Shown here piece by piece: positions 10,583 to 22,342 of a stretch of 64,000 nucleotides of DNA. Each line of letters begins with the position of its first letter. The first letter of the stretch is position 1. The position numbers were made by a program, and so were the translations under genes. Source of the stretch: Pseudisothecium myosuroides (taxonomy: Eukaryota; Streptophyta; Bryopsida; Hypnales; Lembophyllaceae); the NCBI GenBank assembly GCA_951799445.1, contig OX637290.1:34776987-34840986 (forward strand), in the 5' to 3' direction. The notes under the pieces are model-generated. The model worked only from the letters and a program-made list of their open reading frames with translations. It was not told where the DNA came from and made no database searches.

Positions 10583-10585
10583 TTG
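10583..10585. other. Target-site duplication, left copy
   Basis: TTG directly before the CACTA terminus; matched by TTG at 22359-22361. A 3-base duplication is the hallmark of CACTA insertions. Confidence 0.85.
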
Positions 10586-10600
10586 CACTAGAAGAAAACG
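10586..10600 (+). repeat. Left terminal inverted repeat of the CACTA element
   Basis: CACTAGAAGAAAACG, paired with 22343-22358 on the opposite strand. Confidence 0.9.
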
Positions 10601-10884
10601 AAGGGTTTTGCAACTACACACAGCAACTAGTTTTGTAGTTGTACAGGACATTTGCGACTTGTGACAATTTAGAGCCGCTAGTCGCTGTGGACAGCGACTA
10701 TAGTTGCAATGCAGTTGTAATTATAGTACTTATCGAACAGCACTGTCTGAAATTTCATCCACGAAGTCTTCTGACATGGTATGCACTGCCGGCTAAGACT
10801 AATAAATTTACACTGTGTCCCATGAGACCAATAAACTCAATAACTGCACCTCTTCTCATGGCGCTCCTTAGTAATTAATGTATT

Positions 10885-11945
10885 TGAACTAAATTTGAAC
10901 TTTGCAACTAGTTTTCAACTTTCATTTTCAATTGTATGCAACTTTTACGCCACTAATATGCAACTCTTTTTTAACCTACAACTAATATGCAACTAGTACC
11001 CAATTCATGTAGCAAGCCATTTAGGGTTATTATACAATTAATGTGCAACTAGTAAGCAACTAGTATGCAACTCATCTTGTAAGCTTTGTGCAACTAACAA
11101 GCCACTATCATGCAACTAGTATGCAACTACTTTTGCACCTACATGCAACTAGCATGCAACTCATTTTGCAAGATATTTGCAACTAGTATGCAACTAATTT
11201 TTAATCCTAAATACAACTAGTATGCAACTAATATGCAACTAGCTTGCAACTAATTTTTAAACCTAAATATAACTAATTTGCAACTAGCATGCAACTAATT
11301 TGCAACTAGTATGCAACTAATATGCAACTAATTTTTAAACCTGAATACAACTAGTATCTAGTATGCAACTAATTTTTTACCCTAAATACAACTAGTATGC
11401 AACTAGTGTGCAACTAGTGTGCAACTGATATACAAGTAATATGCAACTGCTTGCAACTATTATACAACTAGTATGCAACTAATATGCAACTAATATGCAA
11501 CCACTTTTGTAACTACATGCAATTAGCATGCAACTCATTTGTAACCTATGTGCAACTAGTATGCAACTAGTTGCATTCTAACATGCAACTCATTTGTAAC
11601 CTCTGTGCAACTAGTATGCAACTTGTGTACAACTAATATGCAACCTATGTACAACTAATATGCAACCTATGTACAACTAATATGCAACTTATTTTTTTAC
11701 AATTCATGTAGGATGCCACTAATTTGCAACTAATTGCAACTAATTTTCAATTTGCATACATAATTTCAACGATTTCATGCAACTATCTATAATGGATCTT
11801 TCAACATCAATATAACCATGTGCAACCATATCAACTATTCTACAACTACTGTTCAACATTTGTAAATATTACATGCAACTAATTTGCAACTATTTATAAA
11901 TATTGCATGCAACTAATTTGCAACTACTTGTCAACATTAATACAT
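10885..11945. repeat. Left subterminal repeat field of the CACTA element
   Basis: Dozens of copies of the word gCAACTAg/t, most as 'atgcaactagtatgcaactaat', fill about 1.05 kb. In En/Spm-type elements such subterminal words are the binding sites of the smaller element-encoded DNA-binding protein. The field contains no coding sequence. Confidence 0.85.
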
Positions 11946-12087
11946 GACTATTTTCCAATCACTTCTGAAATAGAGACAAAGTACAGTGATCAAAACATAC
12001 AGTGAAATATAGAAAACATTGCCTACAGGTTGACTACAAAAAACATCTAGTAGTCAAATATGTACTAACTACAATTTACTATATGAC

Positions 12088-14994
12088 TCACTTGCAAATA
12101 CGATTTAGAACAACTACGTAACGCCCATCCCAAATAGTATTTGCTCCAACAACATCTTTTAACTTCAACTGAACTCCATCTGGATTTGGACGCATCAAAT
12201 CCACAAAACCACCTGGTGCATGTTCAACATTTAGCCTATACCACCCTTTTGGAATAGACTTTCCATGATGTTGTTGGGGACCTTCTCCACCTCCAATAGA
12301 GGTGATACATCCAGCTGCCACTACTTGGGAAGGGGCTGACGGATTGAGAAGGGAAACATGCTGTCTGATTGAGAACTGTTCCAAGTATAAAATAAAAAAA
12401 CATGGATTAGCTATTAATGAGCTATAAATTTATACAAATATATGGAACAACATTACTTTACATTGATTTGAAGATGATAATATAAAAAATTCTAAAAATG
12501 AAGAGGTATAAATGTTACCTTTGGAAATGCCACCTTAGCTCTTTGGTTGGGTTTAGATTTAGGTGGAACCTTTAGTGCAACCTTGGGCTGAACCACCCTC
12601 CTCAAGACCTCCTTTGTGACAAAAGGTTTCTGCAATAATTGAGAACAATCATCATAAGTAATTGATCCACATATAAAATTACAATGACATTTTCAAGATC
12701 AAAGTAATTATTTAGAAAGTTGCCCTCACCTTCATTTCTTGCTCCTTTACTTGCTCCTTTACTCTAGAAGACTTTTTTGTATTATTTGGTGCCTTTGCAT
12801 TCTTCGATGTAGGAGTAGAGCCACCCAACATCAATAACTCACCTTCGTCGCCCTCACTGTCGCCCTCACTAGATTGTTTGTTGTCTTTGGCAGTAGCTTC
12901 GCCCTCACCTGGTTTGGCACTAGCTTCGCCCTCACCTGGTTTGGCGCTAGCTTCCTCACTTGGTTTGGCACTAGCTGCGCCCTCACTTGGTTGCTTGTGA
13001 GCCTCCTTGTTGTCATTGTCCTCCTCTGCACCAATTGGATCAGTAGCAACAAGATCATATGGATCTACATCTACATTTAGAAGAGATGATGGATCAATAG
13101 GACTTGGGCCCGGATCTGATAGAATGTCTTCCTTTCCCAAAAGCTTCATCAAAGTCTTCTGCAACTTTTCAACAGCCACAGTATTCTGCTTTGTAGTTGC
13201 AAGTACTTCATCTTTGAACTTCTCAAATTCCTCTTGTTTAGTTTCCAATGCAACCATTTTTGCTTGAAGTCTGGAGGACACAACCTATTCCACAAAGAAA
13301 CAATGGTTATAATCATTGACTACTCTGCAACTACTGTTCAACTATTTTGCAACTCCTAGTCATCCTTGCAACTACTATCCAACTACTTTACAACTTCTAG
13401 TGATCCTTGCAACTACTGTCCAACTATTTTACGACTCCTAGTAATCCTTGCAACTACTATCCAACTACTTTACAACTACTACCCAACTACTTTACAATTT
13501 CTAGTGATCCTTGCAACTACTGTCCAACTATTTTACAACCATTGCAACTACTATCCAACTATTTTACAACTGTTAGTGATCATTGCAATTATTATCCAAC
13601 TACTTTACAACTCCTTTACAACTCCTAGCAATCCTTATAAGTATTATTGAACTATTTCACAATTAATACTAACCCTTGCAACTACTATGCAACTAAAAAA
13701 TTCTTACAACTATTTTGCAACTTCTTTCATACAAAACCACTCACTCACCTCACTCACCGATGGTGATCCTTCTACGTCAGATTGCAAGCCCTCTGCAACT
13801 TCACTGAGCCCCGTCTTGGTCTAAAACAATTCAAGAAGACCACTATTAGAATGCCTACAAGTTTTGGTCAACGATAAATCCAAAATGATTCTTTATTAAG
13901 TCAAAAACACCTTTAAACAAACTATTGAAAAAACTCACCACATCAATTTCTTCGGCTGCTTTCCCTCGACGACCATGCTTTGATACGTTTCGGACTTGTT
14001 TCCGAACATTGGACATCGCTTCAGATTTCTGTACTTGATCACTTGCACTCCAATAAGCTTTCAATCGTTTCCACTGCTGAAGGTCTACAGTCATTGGACA
14101 ATCGTCCTCATCATCACTAACCCCTGGAACTTGTAGCTTTTTTAATTTGCAACGTTCACCTTTCAAAAACCGCATCACTGCATTTCGAAAACCCCTATTA
14201 CTAAGGGGATTCCCCAGATATTCAAATTCTGCATCCATTGAGTCTCTTAACTTCTTCACAGTCTCTGCTCTATGCTTATCCCATTCAATAACACTCATAT
14301 CAAGTGTTAAAGGGACATATGATCTCATAGACTGGTTCCAAGCATTCTTCCCGGAAGATGATGCATCAATCTCCCCGTTCAAAGTCACGTGCACTGCATT
14401 TGGTTTCAGTCCACCCTTGCTCCTCATTGCTGAACTTTTTTCTAACTCCTTCTGCTTCTTTCGTCTATTGGATCGTCCAATGCTCTCTGGATTCTGCCAC
14501 AAAACAGAAGTAGGAGGACCTACTGGTCCTCTAGATCCCAACCCCAAATAGGGAGAGTATGGAGGACCTGTTGGTCCAACATAGGGGGGACATGTCCACT
14601 GTGTAGACGGTGGTGGCCCAAATTGTGGCATCCACTGCCATTGCCCTGGCTGCTGCATCGGTTGATTTTGTTGAATCTGCTGCATCGGTTGATTTTGTTG
14701 AGCAGCATGGTTCAAACGGTGATCAATTTCTTCTGATTCATTTTGCTCATCCCCTAAACAAAACAAAAAGTGATAGTATTAGTATTACAAGAAATGGAAA
14801 AGAAACTACAATGTAATGAATTTGAAGAATTTGAAGTTTTGTAAAAAAAATACTCTCTAGCAACTTAGCAACTCACCATTGCTGCTGCTTAAATCATTTG
14901 AAGAAATGGGATCTTCATCTTCCATGATGACTTTCTTGTCTTTCTTGTTACCTCTAACTCTTTTCTTAGACAGTAGCCGATCCACTGAATCCAT
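12088..14994 (-). CDS. Transposase_24-like (TNPA-type) CACTA accessory protein, six exons, intact
   Basis: Exons on minus: 14994-14877, 14753-13939, 13820-13749, 13284-12730, 12629-12519 and 12375-12088 (TGA stop). Every junction is GT-AG and phases agree (1,959 coding bases, 652 residues). Exon 1 is basic then acidic. Exon 2 starts Gln/Pro-rich and then encodes the conserved block: a W-D-K-H segment followed by YWSASDQVQKSEAMSNVRKQ and a His/Gly/Arg-rich end, which matches plant En/Spm Transposase_24 (Ptta) proteins. Exon 4 starts with a coiled-coil and holds several copies of a SAKPGEGEA-like repeat. Exon 6 (VAAGCITSIGG to IWDGRYVVVL) resembles the beta-rich C-terminal domain often found in these proteins (DUF8039-like, from memory). 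It probably binds the subterminal repeats and helps the TNP2-like transposase. A TATATTTATA word 40-50 bases upstream of the ATG could be its TATA box. Confidence 0.8.
13320..13690. repeat. CAACTA-rich repeat cluster inside intron 3 of the Transposase_24-like gene
   Basis: Repeats of 'ccttgcaactactgtccaactattttacaactcct' type, in units of roughly 40-65 bases, occupy most of the 464-base intron between exons 3 and 4. The core word (gCAACTA) is the same as in the subterminal fields, so this is a third, internal field of possible binding sites. Confidence 0.75.
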
Positions 14995-15030
14995 TGTACT
15001 ATGCCGCTTTAAAGAGACTTTCCTGTAGAT

Positions 15031-15050
15031 GATATAAATATATATCTATC
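15031..15050 (-). promoter_or_regulatory. Possible TATA box of the Transposase_24-like gene
   Basis: On minus the stretch reads GATAGATATATATTTATATC, 37-56 bases before the ATG at 14994. The position is close for a plant TATA box because it leaves a very short leader; a further upstream exon is possible. Confidence 0.3.
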
Positions 15051-16024
15051 AAATAGTGAAATATAGTGAAAAGAAAGAATATAGGAATGCTCATTGCGTC
15101 GTAACACCAGTACAACACTTGTACAATTCTGCAAAGAAAATAGCAAATTTATGTTCCAAAACCAATTATTGCCAGCAACCACAACACATTACACAAAAAA
15201 CACTCCCAAACACATTGAACCACACATAAATCAAATTGAAAAATCTAACGGTGAACTATATACAGAACCAAAGTAATCATAAATTGACAAACTACATACA
15301 GTCTTCTACAACCAAAGTAATCATAAATTGACATATAAGACGGAACGACCAAGAAAAAGTGAAGATAGATAGGATTAGAAACAAGCAAAACTGGTGGCAT
15401 TTTGCACAAGGTTTAAGAGATAACATGTCCACCCACAATACTAACAAAAAAATGTCACTCCAAAACAAAACAATGCCAAGTTTGCTAGCCACAATTCATA
15501 GCATACTGGCCAAGTCACAATAACAAAATAAAAAAAACAGACTTGCAGTGTCATACTCAATGAATATATTGTTCCAAAAGTCCAGCAACCCGCCCACAGA
15601 CCTAAAACTCCTGCAAAATGCTCCCAATGTCCTTCCCACCTTTGTTCGTCTTCTTCCGCAATAGCACCGTGTGGATGTTGCAGCACACCGCCTGCAGCAA
15701 TCCACACTGATAGTTAATTCAAAAAAAAAAAAAAAATCATAAAAATGAAAAAAAAAAAGCCAAAAAATACAAGAAGTCAAGTTCAAAAAATTTCAAATTT
15801 CACGAAGTCCTCAAAAATTCAAGACGTCAAGGAACAAAAAGATAGTCTGTTTCTCCCTATCCAGATGATCCAACAACCCTAATCCAGCAATCCCACCCTA
15901 GCCCAGCCATGAACCCAGTCAATCAAGAGGAAAAAACTCCTCACCAAACTAATCTCTCAATCCTGAAACCTCCAGCAAGATCGAGACTTGCACCTCCACT
16001 GAAGCTCAAGAGTCGTAGATCAAA

Positions 16025-16400
16025 CCTCAAACTCGCGTTTCGGTGAAACACATAGCCCAGACACCTGCAGCCAGGATCGAAGACAAGATCGGATCGAAGA
16101 CAACGCCGCTTGTCAACTCGCACAGTCGGTACTCTACACTCGCATCATGGTGAAACACATAGTCCAGACACCTGCAGCCAGGATCGCAAGACAGCGCCAA
16201 AGCGCTTATCAACTCGCTACTCTACACCTCCACGTTTCGGTGAAGCAACGCCGCTTGTCAACTCGCACAGCCGGTACTCTATACTCGCATTTTGGTGAAA
16301 CACAGAGCAGACACCTGCAGCCAGCTGCAGATCGCAAGACAGCCCGAATCGCTTGTCAACTCGCTACTCTACACCTCCAATCCTTACTCTCGCTCAAGAA
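16025..16400. repeat. Three to four imperfect copies of a ~115-bp block within the CACTA element
   Basis: The phrases 'ggtgaaacacatag', 'cagacacctgcagccagga' and 'cttgtcaactcgc' recur in the same order at about 16040-16110, 16150-16215 and 16290-16360, with a partial copy between. It is GC-richer than the rest of the element, suggesting amplified captured or leader sequence. Confidence 0.7.
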
Positions 16401-16534
16401 ATCGTCGTCAAAAGCATGTCTCCTGCACCTCGAAGGTATCAATCGCATGCCGCAAACTCTCCACGCAAAAACAAAAAGCCTTTCAACCACAAGAATTGGT
16501 ACTAAACTACCACTGAACTAGCATTCATTCTAGT

Positions 16535-16695
16535 CGAAAGCAACAGTAAACTAGCACTAAACTAGCACTTCCTCACTACAAATTATAAAATTGGAGTAAA
16601 CTAGCACTAAACTAACACTTCCTCACTACAAATTATAAAATTGGAGTAAACTAGCACTAAACTAACACTTCCTCACTACAAATTATAAAATTGGA
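16535..16695. repeat. 50-bp tandem repeat, three copies
   Basis: The phrase 'cctcactacaaattataaaa' starts at 16571, 16621 and 16671, an exact 50-base period, with copies almost identical. It lies in the divergent promoter region of the CACTA element. Each copy contains CACTA- and TATAAAA-like words. Confidence 0.9.
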
Positions 16696-16750
16696 GAAAA
16701 GAAAGAAGATCATAAAAGAAAGAACACCCTTAGGAAACTTGGACACTTAC

Positions 16751-16831
16751 TTGGTGCATGGAAATAAGAATATTGGATCCTCCAAGAAACTCGTCGTTGA
16801 CGTAAACTTGTGGAATGTCCAAAAGAACAAA
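16751..16831 (-). pseudogene. Captured exon of a CGFS-type monothiol glutaredoxin
   Basis: Read on minus, this segment encodes FVLLD, then IPQVYVNDEFLGG, SNILIS and MHQ, and stops exactly at a GTAAGT splice donor (16750-16745). The pattern IPQ-V/L-Y-x-N-x-EF-x-GG-xx-I-xxx-MHQ is the C-terminal, glutathione-binding half of monothiol glutaredoxins of the mitochondrial GLRX5/GRXS15 type, in which a G-x-L follows. The usual Cys after GG is Ser here. The CGFS active site and the next exon were not found nearby, so only a fragment is present. It sits between the two transposon genes, in the orientation of the Transposase_24-like gene. Explanation: a host exon copied into the element (transduplication). 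The start of the exon is approximate. Confidence 0.7.
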
Positions 16832-16894
16832 CCAACTCAATTTCATCCATTGAAAGAGACGAAGAGGCTCATTCACCGGATTACCAAAAAATAA

Positions 16895-17468
16895 ATGAAG
16901 GCGAGTCCAATTCTATACAATGACAGGAAAAGTTTTGACTAGTATCTAATGGCACTATGTACAACAGAATTGAAAACCCATCCCCTAAAACCTAGCTCCG
17001 TTCCGGACTCCGATGAAACCTGCAAATTGTAACGCGATAGATTGGATTCTGATCAATCTCTACCTGTAAATATTGTTAGCTACAAAACCCTATTCTATCG
17101 TATTCTACTCTAGCCATAAGGACAACGATTAGTTTTCCCTCCATCGGTCATTAAATTTATGTTTCTCTAAACCTTTCAGTTGTAATCCACCTTCCATTTT
17201 AGGACAATATTTTGGGAGGCCAACCCCTCGCAATGTCTCACAGTAGAAGAGGACTTCTTCCTGCTATAGTATAGTTCTATTTTGAACCAAGGTATTAAAG
17301 TTCTTGGGTTAGGTTTATTTCGGGTGTATTTTAGAAGATTTAGGATTTGCAACCTGAAGACTAGCTTGATTGCTCATTTTCTATTGTTACTTTCGTATTT
17401 CATCTATAGGATACAAGTGCATTTTAAAAGCAACCGTACTTCCTCAGTGAGATTCAAAGTTAGCCAAG
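16895..17468. other. Intergenic part of the CACTA element, right portion
   Basis: Leader and promoter side of the TNP2-like gene. No distinct TATA box or intact open frame is recognised. A minus-strand TTTGCAG acceptor-like site near 17024 could belong to the captured host segment. Confidence 0.35.
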
Positions 17469-20400
17469 ATGGATAGAGAAAATGACCAGGTACAAGCCGC
17501 AGAGGGACGACGAAAGCAACAACGTGATGATAGACTTTGGGTAAGAGAGTATTGACGGGCTAGGTTTTTGAATTTGAAAAGAATGAACTGTCCATGTTGT
17601 AAGTGTAAAGGCGGCAGGAAGTGGCTGCCTTCCACAGTGAAGGATCATCTCATTCAAAATGGAAGAGATCCAAAATTTCGAGTGTGGCGGGGACCTGGAA
17701 GTAGGGAGTCATCAGATGATGAATGGGAGGCTGCTTTTTGGAGTTCAGAAGGAGGTCAAGAAGTACGCGTTGATAATGAAGTAGACACCAGGAACATGCT
17801 TGACAATTTATTCCAAGACGTCGAAGACGCAGAGACCATCGAAGAATGGCTACATGACACAGTAGTTGAAGCCTTCACAGTAGCAGACGACGTCAGCAGC
17901 GAATGCAACTCTAGACCAAGTGTAGATGTTGAATTGGAGGTCGAAAATGCAATGCCACAAGAAGAACCAGTTGGTGATACACATGAGCGTGAAGGTCTAA
18001 TCAATTTCGACTCTCAAATTCTGGAGGATGCTCTCCATGAATTGTATGAAGGTGCTCAATGTACGAAGTTGGCAGCTACCATTCTTCTCATGAATGTCTG
18101 CACTGTCCATGGGGTGAGTAACAATTTTGCTGATGAATTGTTTACACTTTTGCAAGGACACATTCTACCACAAGGCAATGCGTTGCCCAAGAATTTCTAT
18201 GCAGCTCGAAGCCTAACCAAGAAATTAGGGTTGTCTTACAATAGCATCCATACATGTGAAAAAGGATGTGTGTTGTTTAGAAGAGAATTTGAAAATGCTA
18301 CACACTGTCCAAAGTGTAATCTTCCGAGGTATAGGGATGAGAGACAGAAGAAGTTTCCAGTGAAAGTATTGAGGCATTTTCCCATGTTTCCAAGATTGCA
18401 GCGTATGTTTCGTAGCCCAACATTGTCCAAATTGTTGCTATGGCACTCAGAGAATGGAAGTAGTCGTCCGGGAGGAGACAATTTAGTACGACATCCATGC
18501 GATTCAAAAGCATGGCGCCACTTCCATGAAAATGTGGACCCAAGCTTTCATGAAGATTCTAGAAATGTCCATTTTGCTCTTGCTGCAGATGGAGTGAATC
18601 CTTTTAAACAAACCCGCTCAAGCTGGTCCACTTGGCCAGTGACATTGTTGAATTATAATTTGCCCCCTTGGTTATGTACCAAGAAATTTTTTATGATGTT
18701 GGCTTTGTTGATTCCTGGAAAGCAATTTGTAACTGCTGAAGTATTTGATGTATATCTGGAGCCCCTAGTGGATGAGCTACTAGAACTATGAAAGGGAGTG
18801 CAAGCATATGATGTAATACAAGAAGTTGGTGCCCGCTCTTTCAATCTACGAGCAGTTCTTCTGTGGACAATACATGACTATCCAGGATATGGCACTGTCG
18901 GAGGATTTGCCCACCAAGGATATGCAGGTTGTGCATGGTGTGGTAATGACTTAGGAGCAGAGCATTCGAAGGAACTATGTAAAGAAATTTATCAAGGGAC
19001 TCGTAGATGGTTACCTACTGATCATCCTTATTGCTCGGAGCATATGAAGGATCATTTTGATGGACGACTGGAAACACGAGGAAAACCCAAGGTTGTGTCT
19101 GTGGAGGAACAACTGAAATATGCGGAGCAGTACAAGTCGTGGAAGGCAAAAGGGAACAGAGATGGTGCTCCAGGAGATCCGTCCAAATTGCATGGAGTGA
19201 AGCGGACTAGCATTCTTTTCAAGTTGCCCTATTGGAAGGTGAGTTGTAATAGTTTATCAAGTCAAATGACTAAGTTGCATCTATAAGAAGTTGTTGAAAA
19301 GAATACCTAGCCTCGATAATAGTTCTATATTGGTTGTGCTGTAGTTGCACATAGATATGGTGAGATACAATGAGATTTTGTTTCTGATGAGCAATTACAT
19401 TAGACAAATGAGTGTCCACAATATACACAAAATCAAGAACCTTTTTTGCTAAGTTCCACTAGCATGTTCTTTAATAGAGATGAAATGATGGTGAAAGCAT
19501 CAAGGAGATAAATGTACCAATGAATGTGTAGATGTTTATTATTTCTTTCCTTGTCCTTAGTCAATATTGTACTTACTTAAGAAGATTGTTCATGTGTTCA
19601 GAGGCTTCTTATCCGCTATACATTAGACGTCATGCATTGTGAGATGAATCTTGCCAAGAATTTTCTGAAGACAATAAGTGGGGAAAAAGATACAGTGAAG
19701 GTGCGACGCGATTTACAAAGAAGAGGCATACGAAAGCATTTGTGGTTGATACCAAATCCTCGCAGACCTTTGAAAATGTTGAAACCAGCAGCAGGATATG
19801 TGCTTTCAGAAGAAGAGTATGAACAGTTTGCAAATGTAATTGCTTCTGTGAAGCTTCCCTCAGGGTATTCTTCCTCATTTGGCAAACATATTAAGGCTAA
19901 GAAATTTGGAAGCCTCAAATCGCATGACTATCATGTTTTGATGCAGCAATTGATGCCATTAGCATTAAAGGGGCTATTGAAGCCTAGAGCACACATGGCT
20001 GTCATGCAAATGTGCAAGGTATTTAGGAGGATATGCACAAAAATTTATAATCTAATGGAATTTGAGTCTCTTCAATTGGATGTAGCTGAAAGTATGGCAC
20101 TATTGGAAATGGAATTTCCACCATCGTTTTTTGACATCATGACACACCTTCCATATCACCTAGTGCAGGAACTTGACTTGTGTGGGCCTGTTAGCACAAG
20201 GTGGATGTATCCAGTTGAAAGGTATATGAAAACCTTGAAGAATTATGTTCGAAGCATGGCTAGGCCAGAGGCTTGCATGGCAGAAGGGTATCTGAAAGAA
20301 GAATGCCTTGGCTTTGTGACTGAGTATTTACAAAGATTTGAGGTTGTCAAAAGGCGTGTGTGGGATGCCGAGGAGGAATATGGTGATGCTGAAGAAGTTC

Positions 20401-21409
20401 TTGAAGGTGCGGGTCGGCCTTTTGTAATGTCTACTACAATGCGGGATGCAGCACATAATTATGTGCTAAACAATGTTGCGGTTATGGAGCCATTTGTGAA
20501 GTAAGTTGCACAAGCTTCTTCATCTTGGATAGTATACTTAATAAAATAAGGACATGCAAATCACATGAATTAGAAGTGCTACAAAATATTTGGGATGGTT
20601 GTAGGACTTTGCAACTGTAGTAGTTGTTGTTTAGCTTATTTTGACGAACTTGATTTGAACTTCTTTCATGCACTTGCAGCAAATGGAAAGAAGAGTGTCA
20701 AATAGACCCAAGCACAACAGCGCTTGATGTTTGGGTAAAAACAGCTATTCGCAACAATCATATTGCTGCACATACTATAGAAGACAACGATACAATGTTA
20801 TTGTGCAAGAAACCATCGCAGAAGGCCCTTCGATATTCTCGAATGAAAGCTTTTGGAAACCATTTCAGGACTGATGACAACGCTTCAAACCAATTGCAGA
20901 CATATGATTGCGGTGTTGCATCTGTATTTCAGATTCCAGCTCCTGATGTTCGAGATGTGTCGGTGCATTATGTCGGAGTATTGAAAGACATACTAAAACT
21001 AGATTATGGATGTCTTAGCACCCCTGTGATACTAATGCGGTGTGAATGGGTGAAGAAAACAGACATTCGAGGAAACCCAACTTACATTAGAGACAAGGCT
21101 GGTTTCCTTGTGGTCAATTTCTGCCACAAAATGCGTCGGATGCTTGATCCTTTTATATTTTCAAGCCAAGCGACTCAAGTATTCTTTGTTGATGATGTAA
21201 GGAAAGAAGGTTGGAAAGTAGTTCTGCACAAAGAAGCTCGTGCTCGACGAGAATTTCTCAATACATCAGATGTCTTCGTGAGCACAACTATAGAAGCTTC
21301 TGGTTTAGCTGCTCCAGAGGATGTGCCTCCTCTACCTACTATTCCATCTTTAGTCGGAGCCATAGAGTTATCTGCAGAAGAGAACATATTAGCAGCTGCA
21401 AGATATTGA
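17469..21409 (+). pseudogene. TNP2-like CACTA transposase, three exons, two in-frame TGA codons
   Basis: Exons 17469-19238, 19602-20500 and 20680-21409 (TGA stop); junctions GTGAGT...TTCAG and GTAAGT...TTGCAG keep phase, giving 1,133 codons with the stop. Domain order follows TNP2/TNPD proteins. It starts with a transposase-associated segment ending in CPCCKCKGG. The Transposase_21 region follows, with CEKGCVLF, CPKCNLPRY, a RNVHFALAADGVNPF-like block, PGYG and CAWC. In this region Asp near residue 374 (in ADGVNPF) and Asp near 470 (in HDYPGYG) are candidate catalytic residues. Exon 2 encodes a DUF4218-like domain (LDVMHCEMNLAKN, PVERYMKTLKNYVRS) and exon 3 a DUF4216-like domain. TGA codons at 17553-17555 (codon 29) and 18789-18791 interrupt the frame. 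The second replaces a position that is Trp in the relatives I recall (ELxxLWxGVxxxD). The full product is therefore probably not made unless readthrough occurs. Confidence 0.88.
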
Positions 21410-21519
21410 GAACAATCATGGTTGGTATTATTGATTGTTTTGGAAAAAATTGCAATGAAATATTATTGATTGTTCAATTCACACAAACTTGGTGCACAAT
21501 TGTTTTCTTGTTGCATTTT

Positions 21520-22080
21520 AGTTGTTCTGTAGTTGCATTGTAGTTACAATGTAGTTGTTTTGTAGTTGCATGGCAGTTGTTGTATAGTTGCATTGTAGTT
21601 GTTTTATAGTTGCGCTCTAGTTGTTTAATAGTTATGTGGCAATTGTTTTGCAGTTGGGTTGTAGTTGTTTTATAGTTGCACTATAGTTGTTTAATAGTTG
21701 CATTATAGTTGTTTTTTAGTTGCATTGTAGTTGTTTTTTAGTTGTATTGTAGTTGCATTGCAGTTGTTTTCAGGATGCAGTATGGCAATTTTCCTTTTAC
21801 TATTCAAATTCCAAAGTAGGAAATCTATAGTTGTCTTAGATTTTTGAAATCTATAAGTGTAGTAGATATCTAATATCTATAAAAATTCTAGATTTTTTGA
21901 AGTTGTATTTGAAATCTATACCATCTGTAGATATTAAAAATCTACAACAATCATAGATTCTAATATCTATACCTATCTTACATGTCGCTTTTATAGCCAA
22001 TTTAGTGAAATTTTTTTAGTTACATTGTAGTTGCATTGTAGTTGTTTTCTAGTTGAACTTTAATCATTTCTTTATTGAGT
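21520..22080. repeat. Right subterminal repeat field of the CACTA element
   Basis: Many copies of TAGTTGCATTG / GTAGTTGTTTT, the reverse complement of the left-field word. The field is about half the length of the left one and is split by an AT-rich stretch at 21775-22010. Confidence 0.85.
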
Positions 22081-22342
22081 TGGAGTTACAATTTAGATTA
22101 TACTTTATTGCACTTTGGTAGTTGAACTTCCAAGAGATACATCGACAACTTTGTTGAACTGTGGATGTAGAATGCTTCACATCTACTCATCTGTTGCTCC
22201 TTGTAACCCTCTACATCATTCTACAACTGCTTTGCGACTAGAACAAAGTATACAATAAATTTGGTGCAAATAGAGAGCCACGCTTGCACGATAGTTGTAT
22301 ATCGTGCAAGTCTAGTTGCATATCAGTGGGTTGCTGCGGACC

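Larger units (their letters stand above)
15051..16750. other. Intergenic (divergent promoter) part of the CACTA element, left portion
   Basis: No intact gene. It contains A-rich tracts (15721-15764), a GC-richer repeated block at about 16027-16400 (see separate entry) and a 50-bp tandem repeat (see separate entry). The part near 15640-15700 has a minus-strand reading with exon-like composition, but nothing recognisable. Confidence 0.5.

Noticed and set aside
13366..13650. Plus-strand frames of 73-94 codons rich in Leu, Tyr and Asn
   Set aside because: They are translations of the CAACTA repeat cluster in an intron of the opposite strand.
17544..17567. A micro-intron removing the first TGA of the transposase gene
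   Set aside because: A GTAAGA...CTAG segment of about 23 bases is too short for a spliceosomal intron.
17553..18791. Reassigned genetic code with TGA read as tryptophan
   Set aside because: TGA also terminates the intact helicase and Transposase_24-like genes, and a TAG interrupts another exon. Nonsense mutation is simpler.
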